Of a DNA stretch of 64,000 bases, positions 35,169 through 43,360 are shown one piece after another. The stretch is from the NCBI RefSeq assembly GCF_004135405.1, contig NZ_CP035491.1, positions 1,860,001-1,924,000 of the forward strand. Reading direction: 5' to 3'. This stretch comes from Agromyces protaetiae (GTDB taxonomy: Bacteria > Actinomycetota > Actinomycetes > Actinomycetales > Microbacteriaceae). Below the pieces are notes generated by a model. It searched no databases. It was not told the DNA's origin and worked only from the letters and a program-made list of their open reading frames with translations. Within the stretch, counting starts at the first letter, position 1. The number at the start of each line of letters is the position of its first letter. A program made the translations under genes and the position numbers.

Positions 35169-36179
35169 ATGAACTCGTCGATCGTCGAGGCATTGGAGGG
35201 CATCATCGGACCGAGTGCTCCCGTGGTCAGCCTCGCGCCGCTCGAGCTGTCGGCTCAGAGACGACCCGTTCCGCTGGAGGTGCGAGTGTCGGCCCCGGCA
35301 ACCGGGCAGCGCCTCCCGGTGGTGCTGTTCTCGCACGGCAACGGGTGGAATCTCGACGGCTATGCGCCGCTGACGGCGTTCTGGGCTTCCCGCGGGTTCG
35401 CGGTGATCCAGCCGACCCACCTGGATTCGCGACGGAACGGTTTCGGGTTCGACCACCCGGTGTTCCCGACCATCTGGAAGGAGCGAATCGCGGATCTCAC
35501 CCGCATCCTCGACCAACTCGACACCATCGAAGCAGCGGTCCCCGGGCTCCGCGGCCGCATCGAGCGCAGTCGCGTCGCGGTCGCCGGTCACTCCTGGGGA
35601 GCGCAGACCGCCCAGTCGCTCCTCGGCGCCCGGATCGTCGACGAGGAGGGCAGGGTCGGGCCGGATGCCTCGGACAGCCGCATCGGCGCAGGCATCCTGC
35701 TCGCCGCGACCGGCCTCGCGGGCGAGAACCTCCATCCGTTCGCGCGAGCGAACTTCCCGTTCATGCGTCCGTCGTTCGGTGAGCTGACCACGCCGACACT
35801 GGTCGTCGCGGGCGACCGGGATCAATCCAAGATGTCGAGCCGCGGGCCCGACTGGTTCACCGATGCCTACACGCACAGCCCGGGTGCGACCGACCTTCTG
35901 ACGCTCTCCGGCGCCGAGCACTCGTTGGGCGGCATCGTCGGATACGAGGTCGCCGAAACCACCGACGAGAGCCCCGAACGGGTGGCTGTCATCCAGCGCT
36001 TGAGCACGGCCTATCTGCGGACTGCGCTGGGGATCGATCCCGACAGCTGGCACTCGGCGCGAGCCGCATTCGTCGACGGCGGGGATGCGATCGGCGGTAT
36101 CGAGAGCAAGAGCCGTATCGACACCAAGAGCCGCATCGACACCGAGAGCGGTATCGACACCGAGAGGAGCAGAACGTGA
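35169..36179 (+). CDS. Alpha/beta hydrolase (chlorophyllase/PAF-acetylhydrolase-like)
   Basis: This 336-aa hydrolase has VVLFSHGNGWNLDGYAPLTA (oxyanion), the nucleophile in VAVAGHSWGAQTA, acid in LVVAGDRDQS and His in SGAEHSLGG. No signal peptide. The C-terminal ~24 residues are a repeat tail (SRIDTK/SRIDTE/SGIDTE) encoded by 18-bp tandem units and not part of the fold. Second gene of the GPP34 operon; its stop overlaps the DUF4260 GTG by 4 nt. Substrate unknown. Confidence 0.88.
   Translation: MNSSIVEALEGIIGPSAPVVSLAPLELSAQRRPVPLEVRVSAPATGQRLPVVLFSHGNGWNLDGYAPLTAFWASRGFAVIQPTHLDSRRNGFGFDHPVFPTIWKERIADLTRILDQLDTIEAAVPGLRGRIERSRVAVAGHSWGAQTAQSLLGARIVDEEGRVGPDASDSRIGAGILLAATGLAGENLHPFARANFPFMRPSFGELTTPTLVVAGDRDQSKMSSRGPDWFTDAYTHSPGATDLLTLSGAEHSLGGIVGYEVAETTDESPERVAVIQRLSTAYLRTALGIDPDSWHSARAAFVDGGDAIGGIESKSRIDTKSRIDTESGIDTERSRT
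36093..36164 (+). repeat. 18-bp tandem repeats in hydrolase 3' end
   Basis: Three clear units (36111-36128, 36129-36146, 36147-36164) of the pattern AGCCGYATCGACACCRAG, with a fourth degenerate unit at 36093-36110. They keep the frame and encode the acidic/basic hexapeptide SRIDT(K/E). Confidence 0.88.
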
Positions 36180-36589
36180 CGACGACGACAGACGTCGCGC
36201 GCTCGAACACCAGGATCGTCCAACGGGTCGAGAGCGGGGCCATCGCGATCCTCGCGATGACCGCGACGGTCGTGTGGTACCCCGCCTGGTGGTGGGTGCC
36301 GCTCGCGGGTTTCGTGCTCTTCGATCTCTCAGCGCTCGGCTACCTGCGTTCCCCCGCGATCGGTGCGTGGTACTACAACGGCATCCACAATTACACGGGG
36401 CCGGCCCTCGCGGCCGCGGCGGCGCTCGTGATCGCACCCGCACCCGCACAAGAGGGTCTGTCGACGGTACTCGCGCTCATCGCGTGCTCCTGGGCGTTCC
36501 ACGTGGGGGTGGATCGGATGCTGGGCTTCGGCCTCAAGTACTTCGACGCGTTCACGCACACCCATCTGGGGCGGATCGGTCGGACCTAG
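36176..36589 (+). CDS. DUF4260-like membrane protein
   Basis: This 137-aa protein has four hydrophobic segments. AYYNGIHNYTGPALAAA-like motif (seen as WYYNGIHNYTGPALAA), LFDLSALGYLRSPAIGA and the C-terminal HVGVDRMLGFGLKYFDAFTH are typical of DUF4260. GTG 36176 overlaps the hydrolase stop. Its TAG stop shares a CTAG with the stop of the convergent isomerase gene. It is the last gene of the GPP34 operon. Function unknown. Confidence 0.85.
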   Translation: MTTTTDVARSNTRIVQRVESGAIAILAMTATVVWYPAWWWVPLAGFVLFDLSALGYLRSPAIGAWYYNGIHNYTGPALAAAAALVIAPAPAQEGLSTVLALIACSWAFHVGVDRMLGFGLKYFDAFTHTHLGRIGRT

Positions 36590-37593
36590 TCCTTCTGCGT
36601 GAAGACCGAGTCGAACGCCGCCTGGGGGCGATCCCACAGGAGCGAGCGCACGTGCGCGAGCGCCGCGGGCGCACCCTCGTAACGGCTCATGCCCGCGTCC
36701 TCCCACTCGATCGAGATGGGGCCCTCGTAGCCGATCGCGTCGAGCGCGCGGAACGAGTCCTCGAAGGGCACGTCGCCGTGGCCCGCCGAGACGAACGACC
36801 AGCCGCGCCGCGGGCTGTCCCACGGCAGGTGCGAGCCGAGCCGGCCGACGCGGCCGTCGCGCGCGCGGATGCGCGTGTCCTTGCAGTCGACGTGGTAGAT
36901 GCGGTCGGCGAAGTCGACGATGAAGTTCGCCGGGTCGATGTCCTGCCACAGCATGTGGCTCGGGTCCCAGTTGAGGCCGAACGCCTCGCGGTGGTCGATC
37001 GCCTCGAGTGCACGCTCGGTCGTGTAGTAGTCGTACGCGATCTCGGACGGGTGCACCTCGAGCGCGAAGCGCACGCCCTCGGCGTCGAAGACGTCCATGA
37101 TGGGGTTCCACCGGCGCGCGAAGTCCTCGTAGCCGTCGTCGATGACCGCCTGAGACACGGGCGGGTACATCGCGACGTAGCGCCAGATCTTCGACCCCGT
37201 GAACCCCGTCACGACGTCGACGCCCATCTTGCGGGCGAGCCGCGCGGTCTTCGTCAACTGCTCCGACGCGCGCGCCCGCACCCCCTCGGGGTCGCCGTCG
37301 CCCCACGTGCGCGGGCCGACGATCGCCTCGTGGCGGAAGTCGAGCGGGTCGTCGCACACGACCTGGCCCTGCGCGTGGTTCGAGAGCGCCCACACCTTGA
37401 GGCCGTGGCGCTCGAGGAGGTCGAGCCGGCCCTGCAGGTAGACGTCGTCCTCGAGGGCCCGATCGACGTCGAGGTGCTGGTTCTTGCACGCGATCTCGAG
37501 GCCGTCGAAGCCCCAGTCGGCGGCGAGCCGCACGACCTCCTCGAAGGGGAGGTCGGCCCACTGGGCGGTGAACAGGGTCACGGGGCGCTTCAC
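36586..37593 (-). CDS. Sugar phosphate isomerase/epimerase (xylose-isomerase-like TIM barrel)
   Basis: This 335-aa AP_endonuc_2-fold enzyme has LPFEEVVRLAADWGFDGLEI, EVHPSEIAYD, FGLNWDPSHMLWQ with metal ligands, HVDCKDTRI and ISIEWEDAG, the usual set of Glu/Asp/His metal sites. GTG 37593 overlaps the VOC gene stop. It is the last gene of a minus-strand operon (39785 to 36586) with a VOC protein, an HxlA-like decarboxylase and another TIM barrel. A 2-keto sugar or inosose-type isomerisation is plausible; substrate unknown. Confidence 0.9.
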   Translation of the reverse strand: MKRPVTLFTAQWADLPFEEVVRLAADWGFDGLEIACKNQHLDVDRALEDDVYLQGRLDLLERHGLKVWALSNHAQGQVVCDDPLDFRHEAIVGPRTWGDGDPEGVRARASEQLTKTARLARKMGVDVVTGFTGSKIWRYVAMYPPVSQAVIDDGYEDFARRWNPIMDVFDAEGVRFALEVHPSEIAYDYYTTERALEAIDHREAFGLNWDPSHMLWQDIDPANFIVDFADRIYHVDCKDTRIRARDGRVGRLGSHLPWDSPRRGWSFVSAGHGDVPFEDSFRALDAIGYEGPISIEWEDAGMSRYEGAPAALAHVRSLLWDRPQAAFDSVFTQKD

Positions 37594-38033
37594 AGGGCTG
37601 CCTCCTGGGCGGTCGATGCGGATGTCTCGGGTGGGAGTGCTCCGGGGCCGAGCTCCTCCAAGAACTCGAGCCGGTTGCCGAACGGGTCGTGCGCGTGGAA
37701 CCGGCGGTGGCCGGGGAACCGGTCGTCGGGCTCGACGACGATGCCGTTCGCGAGGAGGCGCTCGGCGAGGCCGTCGAGGTCGTCGACGAGGATCGCGGGG
37801 TGGCTCTCGGCGTTCGGCGCGAACGCGGGGTCGGGGATCGCGTGGATCTCGATGCCCGACACCCCGCCGACCGCGTCGGGCTCGGAGCGGAACCACGCGC
37901 CGCGCGTCCGGTCCATCGTGGCGGGCTTCGGCACTTCGACGAGGCCGAGCACGCCGACGTAGAACGCGCGCGCGGCGTCTTCGGCGCCCACCGGGTGGGC
38001 GAATGCGGAGTGGTGCAGTCGCACGAAGCTCAC
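37590..38033 (-). CDS. VOC/glyoxalase superfamily protein
   Basis: This 147-aa vicinal-oxygen-chelate protein has paired beta-alpha-beta modules: VRLHHSAFAHPVGAEDAARA then FYVGVLGLVEVPKP, and HPAILVDDLDGLAERLLANG with RRFHAHDPFGNRLEFLE. Metal ligands are probably the His in LHHSAF, His in SHPAI and Glu in LEFLE. GTG 38033 overlaps the upstream stop by 4 nt. In sugar clusters such proteins may be lyases or isomerases; role unknown. Confidence 0.88.
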   Translation of the reverse strand: MSFVRLHHSAFAHPVGAEDAARAFYVGVLGLVEVPKPATMDRTRGAWFRSEPDAVGGVSGIEIHAIPDPAFAPNAESHPAILVDDLDGLAERLLANGIVVEPDDRFPGHRRFHAHDPFGNRLEFLEELGPGALPPETSASTAQEAAL

Positions 38034-38757
38034 TGCGTCACCCGGGTCGAATGCACGCGCGCGATCGCGTCGGCGAGGATCTTCGGCATGTCGCCCTCGT
38101 TGATGGTGAAGCTCACCTCGTCGCTGATCGCGAGGGGAGCGCCGAACACGACGACGCCCGCGCCGATCGTGGGGCAGCTCACGGCCTGGTCGATCGTGAG
38201 GCCGCCGACGGCCTGGACGGGCACGGTCGTCGCCGCGACGATCGCGGGCAGATCGGTGAGCGGCGAGAGCTTCAGCTCGGGGTGCAGGCCGCGGTGGTCG
38301 TGGCCGATGTGGTGGAGCACCATGCCGACGCCGAGCTCCTCGAGCCGGCGCGCCTCGGCGACGCGGTCGGGAGCGGCGATGTCGTCGCCCATGACGAGCA
38401 CGTCGAAGTCGGCGCCCGCCTCGGCGACCCGCTGGATCGTCGCGTCGTGCGCACGAGACATGACGACGACGGCGTCGGCGCCGGCCTCGGCGTACATCTT
38501 GGTCTCGTTGTAGCCGCCGTCCATGATCTTGAGGTCGGCGATGAGGGGGTGTCGGGGTACTCGGCGCGCAGGCGCCGCACGGCGTGCGCGCCCTCGGCCA
38601 TGGCGAGCGGCGTGCCGATCTCGAGCCAGTCGGCACCCGCCTCCATCGCGATCGCGGCCATGCGGAGCGCGTCGTCGAGGTTCTTGAGGTCGAGCGAGAC
38701 CTGGACGATGCCGAACTCGAGATCGGATCGTCGGAGTCCTCGGATGCGACGTGCCAT
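38030..38757 (-). pseudogene. HxlA/UlaD-like (OMP decarboxylase superfamily) enzyme, frameshifted
   Basis: The start MARRIRGLRRSDLEFGIVQV (ATG 38757) is in one frame to YPDTP. The remainder, DLKIMDGGYNETKMYAEAG to the stop at 38030, is in another. Adding one base to the G-run 38545-38549 restores a ~242-aa protein with the DxKxxD motif (DLKIMD) of hexulose-6-phosphate synthase and 3-keto-gulonate-6-phosphate decarboxylase, plus VQAVGGLT and GAGVVVFGAPLA for phosphate binding. It is probably intact in the organism. Likely reaction: decarboxylation or aldol cleavage of a phosphorylated keto acid or hexulose. Confidence 0.85.
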
Positions 38758-38779
38758 TGGAGCGGTTCCCTTCGTGGGT

Positions 38780-38811
38780 GGATGTCTCGTGGTGCGGATG
38801 TCTCGTGGTGC
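38780..38811 (+). repeat. Two perfect 16-bp intergenic units GGATGTCTCGTGGTGC
   Basis: 38780-38795 and 38796-38811 are identical, in the 77-bp gap between two minus-strand genes (38757 start, 38835 stop). No coding role is seen. Confidence 0.9.
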
Positions 38812-38834
38812 GCGGCGTACGGGTCGGGCTCGAG

Positions 38835-39785
38835 TCATCCGACCGCTGCGGCGGCCTTGGCCGCCTCGAGCGACGCGACGCGCACGTCGTGCGAGCCGCC
38901 GAACCAGCGGTCGCGCGCCTCGAGGAGGAACTGCGCCGATGCGGCGAGCTCGTCGAAGCCGTTCACTCCGTCTTCGATCGAGATCCAGCCGTCGTAGCCC
39001 GCGTCGACGAGGGTCGTGAAGATGCGGTCGTAGTCGTTGAGGCCTTGGCCGATGACGCCGTGCTTGAGGGCGGGGGAGTAGCCGAGGGTGCCGTCGGCCT
39101 GGCGCAGGTCGTCGATCGTCGTGCCGGCCTCGAGGAACCGGTCGGAGGCCTGCATCGTGACGACGCGGTCGATCACGGTGTCGAGGAAGCCGGCCGAGTC
39201 GACGCCCGCCGTGATGGCGTTCGACGGGTCGAACTGCACGCCGAAGCGCACGCGGTCGTCGATCGCGTCGACGATGCGGTGGAAGATCTCGGGGCGCTGG
39301 GCGAACTCGGGGTACTGCCAGGTGCTCGCCTTGTAGTGGTTCTCGATCGCGACCACGATGCCGAGCTCTTCGGCGAGCGGGAGGAGGCCGGTGATCGCGT
39401 CGACGGCCCACTCGACGCCCTGGTCGACCGGGACGCCCGGGTGGGCCTGGCCGCTCAGGACGCGGCACGTCGCGCCGGGGCCGCCGATCTCGGCCGTGAT
39501 GCGCATGAACTCGGCCTGCTGGTCGATCTCACGGGCGCGCGCGGCGGGGTCTGGGTTCGTGAAGTCGGGGGAGGCGCACATCATGGGCATCTCGAAGCCT
39601 GCGGACGCGATCGCGTCGCCGACGCGGGCGATCTCGCCGGGTTCGGTCGACCACAGGAAGCCCGTGTGCAGTTCGAGGCCGTCGACGCCGAGGGCCTTCG
39701 CCTCGTCGATCCACTCGTAGACGGATTTCGTGCGGCGGAGCACCATGGCTTCCAGGTAGCCCTTCGGAAATGCTGCGATGCGCAC
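38835..39785 (-). CDS. Sugar phosphate isomerase/epimerase (TIM barrel)
   Basis: This 316-aa protein has KGYLEAMVLRRTKSVYEWID, VDGLELHTGFLW, VVAIENHYKASTW (metal Glu), FGVQFDPSNAI and WISIEDGVNG, typical of xylose-isomerase-like TIM-barrel enzymes. It heads the minus-strand operon and is divergent from a zinc alcohol dehydrogenase. A CAAAGT-N5-ACTTTG palindrome lies between them. Substrate unknown; it could be a keto-acid or inosose isomerase or dehydratase. Confidence 0.9.
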   Translation of the reverse strand: MRIAAFPKGYLEAMVLRRTKSVYEWIDEAKALGVDGLELHTGFLWSTEPGEIARVGDAIASAGFEMPMMCASPDFTNPDPAARAREIDQQAEFMRITAEIGGPGATCRVLSGQAHPGVPVDQGVEWAVDAITGLLPLAEELGIVVAIENHYKASTWQYPEFAQRPEIFHRIVDAIDDRVRFGVQFDPSNAITAGVDSAGFLDTVIDRVVTMQASDRFLEAGTTIDDLRQADGTLGYSPALKHGVIGQGLNDYDRIFTTLVDAGYDGWISIEDGVNGFDELAASAQFLLEARDRWFGGSHDVRVASLEAAKAAAAVG

Positions 39786-39835
39786 GGGTCCTCCTCGTCG
39801 ATGAGCGGTTGCCTCACGCTACCAAGAAATGAGCG

Positions 39836-39852
39836 CAAAGTGACAAACTTTG
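39836..39852. promoter_or_regulatory. Palindromic operator in the divergent sugar-catabolic promoter region
   Basis: CAAAGT-GACAA-ACTTTG has perfect 6-bp arms, 51 bp upstream of the isomerase start and 95 bp upstream of the alcohol dehydrogenase start, in an AT-rich patch. It is the obvious shared control site for both arms of the catabolic region. No regulator gene is encoded beside it. Confidence 0.7.
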
Positions 39853-39946
39853 ATTAGAATGTAACTTCCAGGGGTGACTCCCGCAGTCGGTGGAGACCCA
39901 GGAGCGCACCGCGCAGTAGCAATTCTTCAAGGTGGAAGGATCCCAA

Positions 39947-41043
39947 GTGAGGGCACTGGTCAAGTACGCGAACGAAGACGGCGCGCTCGAGGTGCGCGAC
40001 GTCGCGGCCCCCGAAGCGGGGCCGGGCGAAGTGCTCGTGCGCGTGCACACGGTCGGCGTCTGCGGCTCCGACATCCACATGTGGCACGACTCGCAGTCCA
40101 AGAGCTCGGTCGGCATCCTCCCCGTGGTCCTCGGTCACGAATCGGCGGGCGTCGTCGCCGCCGTCGGCGAGGGCGTCGAGGGCTGGGTCGTCGGTGACCG
40201 CGTCGTGTGCGAGACCGCCGCGAGCATCTGCGGCGTGTGCGCCCTCTGCCGTGCCGGCAAGTACAACCTGTGCCCGTTCCGCGAGGGGTACGGACTCAAG
40301 CGCGACGGCGCAATGGCCGAGTACGTCGTCGCCGAGCCGCGCGTGCTCCACCGCATCCCCGACGGGGTGAGCTTCGCGGCCGCCGCCATGACCGAACCCT
40401 ACGCCGTCGCCTACAACGCCGTCATCGAGCGCGTGGGCGTGAAGCCCGGTGCGCTCGTCGTCATCCAGGGCGCCGGGGCCATCGGCATCAACGTGCTCCA
40501 GCTCGCGATCCTCGCGGGCGCCGGCACGACCGTCGTCCTCGGCACCTCCGTCGACGCGCACCGGCTCGCCCGGGCGAGGGAGCTCGGCGCCGACTACGTC
40601 GTCGACGTCACCGCCGAAGACCCGAACGCCCTCATCGGCCGCCTCCACGACGGCCTCGGCGCCGACGTCGTCGTCGACGCCACGGGCGTGAGCGCCGCGC
40701 TCCAGCAGAGCATGCAGCTCGTCCGCCCGGGCGGCGAGATCGCGAAGGTCGGCTGGGGCCCGCAGCCGCTCGGCTTCACCCTCGACCCGCTCGTCAAGAA
40801 GGCCGTCACCCTCTACGGCTGCTACTCGCACACGTGGTCGACGTGGGAGGCCGTGCTGCGCCTCTTCGGCACTGGGCGCCTCCAGCCCGAGTCGATCATC
40901 GGCGGCGCCTACCCGTCGAAGAATGGGAGACCGCGTTCTCGGCGATGCAGCGCGGCGAGCACATCAAGTCGGTGCTGCGCATGCCGTTCGGCCTCGAGAG
41001 CGACGCGGCCGCCGCGCAGACGACGACCGGACCCGCACGATGA
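39947..41043 (+). pseudogene. Zinc-dependent alcohol/polyol dehydrogenase (MDR family), frameshifted
   Basis: GTG 39947 follows GGAAGGA at 6 nt. The medium-chain dehydrogenase fold is clear: VGVCGSDIHMWHDS (catalytic zinc Cys), VLGHESAGVVAAVGEGV, the structural zinc cysteines CGVCALCRAGKYNLC and the Rossmann VIQGAGAIGIN. At 40912-40916 the frame changes; EEWETAFSAMQRGEHIKSVL to the stop at 41043 is in another frame. One missing G ('cccgtcg') explains this and gives a ~365-aa sorbitol/threonine-dehydrogenase-like enzyme. First gene of the plus-strand operon, probably oxidising a polyol or sugar hydroxyl. Confidence 0.88.
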
Positions 41044-42260
41044 GCGCACGCGTGCGCGTCGGCGTGCTCGGGGTCGGCGCCGTCGCTCAGGCCGTGCACC
41101 TGCCGCTCCTGCAGCGCCGCCCCGACCTCTTCGAGATCGCCGCCCTGTGCGACCTCTCGGCCGAGCTCGTCGACCTCATGGGCGACCGCTTCGGCGTCGC
41201 GCCCGCGCGCCGCTTCACCGACTTCGAGGCGATGCTCGACGCCGGAGGCCTCGACGCCGTCATGATCCTCTCGCGCGGCTCGCACGCCGAGCCCGTGCTC
41301 CAGGCGTGGCGGGCCGGCCTGCCGGTGTTCTGCGAGAAGCCGCTCGCCTACACGACGACCGAGGTCGACGCACTCATCGAGGCCGAGCGGGCCGCAGCCG
41401 CGGGCGGCGGTGCTCCCGGCATCCTGCTCGGCTACATGAAGCAGTACGACCCCGCCGTCGTCGCGGCATCCGAACTCGTCGCCGAGCTCGACGACGTGCG
41501 CAGCGTCGAAGTGACCGTGCTGCATCCGCCGAGCGCGCCGCAGCTCGCGATCGCGCACATCGTGACGCCGTCCTCGCCGCCGCCCGCCGACGTCGTCGCG
41601 GCGCAGGAGGCCGAGGACGACCGGCTCCGCCGCATCGCCGTCGGCGACGCCGACCTCGACGTGTGGCGCACCTACCGCGTGCCCCTCGTCGGCAGCCTCG
41701 CGCACGACCTCTCCGTCATGCGGAGCCTCGGCACGATCCCCGCCTCGGTCGACCACGCCGACGTGTGGCGCCAGACGAGCGCGACCCAGGTGCGCGACAT
41801 CTCGCGCGACAAACGGTCGATGGGCGAGATCCCGCCGCAGGTGGCGGCATCGGGCGTCCTCGGGAACGGCGGACGGTTCCGCCTCGCGTGGCACTACCTT
41901 CCCGACTTCCCCGCCTACCGCGAGACCGTGCGCGTCATCCACGGCGGCGGCATCCTCGAACTCGTGTTCCCCTCGCCGTACCTCCTGCACGCGCCCACCG
42001 AGCTCACGGTCTCGACCCTCGACGACGGCGCGGAGCGCCGGGTCATCCGCCGCAGCGTCGCCGAGGCGTTCGAGGTGCAGCTCGAACGGTTCGCGGCGAT
42101 GGTGACCGACGGCGTGCCGCCAGAGAGCGGCCTCGCGGGCGGGCGCGCCGACATCGTCGACTGCCAACGCATCATCGCAGCCTGGACGGGCCCGCGCGGC
42201 ATCGAGGTCGGCGGCGAGATCGGCGCGCGCGTGCTGCAGGCCGCATCGGCGGTGCGCTGA
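41040..42260 (+). CDS. Gfo/Idh/MocA family oxidoreductase
   Basis: This 406-aa protein has the Rossmann motif VGVLGVGAVAQAVHLP (start), the catalytic EKP in VFCEKPLAYTT and YMKQYDP. The C-terminal GFO_IDH_MocA_C domain is long. ATG 41040 overlaps the dehydrogenase stop. Enzymes of this family oxidise a sugar, inositol or sugar-acid hydroxyl with NAD(P). Two others are in the same region, arguing for stepwise or reversible oxidation of one substrate. Confidence 0.92.
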   Translation: MSARVRVGVLGVGAVAQAVHLPLLQRRPDLFEIAALCDLSAELVDLMGDRFGVAPARRFTDFEAMLDAGGLDAVMILSRGSHAEPVLQAWRAGLPVFCEKPLAYTTTEVDALIEAERAAAAGGGAPGILLGYMKQYDPAVVAASELVAELDDVRSVEVTVLHPPSAPQLAIAHIVTPSSPPPADVVAAQEAEDDRLRRIAVGDADLDVWRTYRVPLVGSLAHDLSVMRSLGTIPASVDHADVWRQTSATQVRDISRDKRSMGEIPPQVAASGVLGNGGRFRLAWHYLPDFPAYRETVRVIHGGGILELVFPSPYLLHAPTELTVSTLDDGAERRVIRRSVAEAFEVQLERFAAMVTDGVPPESGLAGGRADIVDCQRIIAAWTGPRGIEVGGEIGARVLQAASAVR

Positions 42261-43279
42261 TGGCGCGCCGGGTCGGCGTCATCGGATTCGGTCTCGCGGG
42301 CCGCGTCTTCCACGGGCCGCTCATCGCGGCCGAAGCGGGGCTCGAGCTCGCCGCGATCGTCACGGGCGACGCTGAGCGCGCCGCCGACGCGCGGAGGAGG
42401 CATCCGAAGGCAGAGATCGTGTCGGATGTCTCCGAGCTCTTCTCGCGCGATGACCTCGACCTCGTCGTGGTCGCCGCCCCCACGCCCCGCCACCTCGAGC
42501 TCGCGGAACGGTCGATCGAGGCGGGCTTCGCGACCGTCGTCGACAAGCCGCTCGCCGTACGCGCGGCCGACGCCGAACGGCTCGTCGCATCGGCCGAGGA
42601 GCGCGGCGTGCCGCTCACGGTGTTCCAGAACCGGCGGTGGGACGGCGACTTCCTGACCGTGAAGAAGCTCATCGACGACGGCGCCCTCGGCGACGTCTGG
42701 CGCTTCGAGTCGCGGTTCGAATGGATCTCGTCGCGCCCGCGCCCCGAATGGAAGTCGGGCACGCCGGGCGCCGAGGGCGGCGGCGTCGCCTACGACCTCG
42801 GCGCGCACCTCATCGACCAGGCGATCCGCCTCTTCGGGCCCGTCGCCGACGTCTACGGCGAGCTCGATGTGCGCCGCGAGGGCGGCGTCAACGACGACGA
42901 CGCGTTCATCGCCCTCACCCATGCCTCGGGGGTGCGCAGTCACCTCGCGATGGCGAGCCTCGTCGCGCAGCGCGGGTTCCGCTTCCGTGTGCTCGGGAGC
43001 GCGTCGGCCTACACCAAGTGGGGACTCGACCCGCAGGAGGCGCAGCTCGCGGGCGGGCTGAGCCCGCTCGACGCGGCCTACGGCGTCACCGACGAAGGCG
43101 GCGACGGCCTCCTCGGGCGCGACGGCGAGACATCCGTCGTGCCCACCGAACGCGGCGGCTACCGCGAGTTCTACCGGCGGGTCGCCGCCGCGCTCGAGGG
43201 CGACGGGCTCATGCCCGTCGACCCGCGCGACGCGATCGAACCGATCCGCATCATCGAAGCGCTGCAGGCGCGCGCATGA
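42260..43279 (+). CDS. Gfo/Idh/MocA family oxidoreductase (YdgJ-like)
   Basis: This 339-aa protein has VGVIGFGLAGRVFHGPLIAA, VVDKPLAVRAADAERL (the catalytic Lys in DKP), FQNRRWDGDFLTVKKLI and GGGVAYDLGAHLIDQAIRLF. The FQNRRWD motif marks the YdgJ/YhhX branch. ATG 42260 overlaps the preceding stop by one base (TGATG). Its last 33 bp are imperfectly duplicated downstream (43303-43335). Substrate unknown. Confidence 0.92.
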   Translation: MARRVGVIGFGLAGRVFHGPLIAAEAGLELAAIVTGDAERAADARRRHPKAEIVSDVSELFSRDDLDLVVVAAPTPRHLELAERSIEAGFATVVDKPLAVRAADAERLVASAEERGVPLTVFQNRRWDGDFLTVKKLIDDGALGDVWRFESRFEWISSRPRPEWKSGTPGAEGGGVAYDLGAHLIDQAIRLFGPVADVYGELDVRREGGVNDDDAFIALTHASGVRSHLAMASLVAQRGFRFRVLGSASAYTKWGLDPQEAQLAGGLSPLDAAYGVTDEGGDGLLGRDGETSVVPTERGGYREFYRRVAAALEGDGLMPVDPRDAIEPIRIIEALQARA

Positions 43280-43335
43280 GCGAGAGGGAGCACGCGATGG
43301 GCCGCATCATCGAGGCGTTGCAGGCGCGCGCATGA
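43247..43335 (+). repeat. 33-bp direct repeat of the oxidoreductase 3' end
   Basis: 43247-43279 and 43303-43335 match at 31 of 33 positions, both encoding RIIEALQARA-stop. The second copy lies in the gap before the SDR gene and ends a tiny ORF starting at ATG 43276 (19 aa, MSEREHAMGRIIEALQARA). It looks like a partial duplication of the gene's end. Confidence 0.85.
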
Positions 43336-43360
43336 CCATGGGAGAGAGGGAGGCGAACGC

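Noticed and set aside
39932-43279. A 1,115-codon open frame that would fuse an alcohol dehydrogenase to a Gfo/Idh enzyme
   Set aside because: The middle third reads a nonsense frame of the intact Gfo/Idh gene at 41040-42260. The continuity arises from the one-base deletion at 40912-40916 and from high GC leaving few stops.
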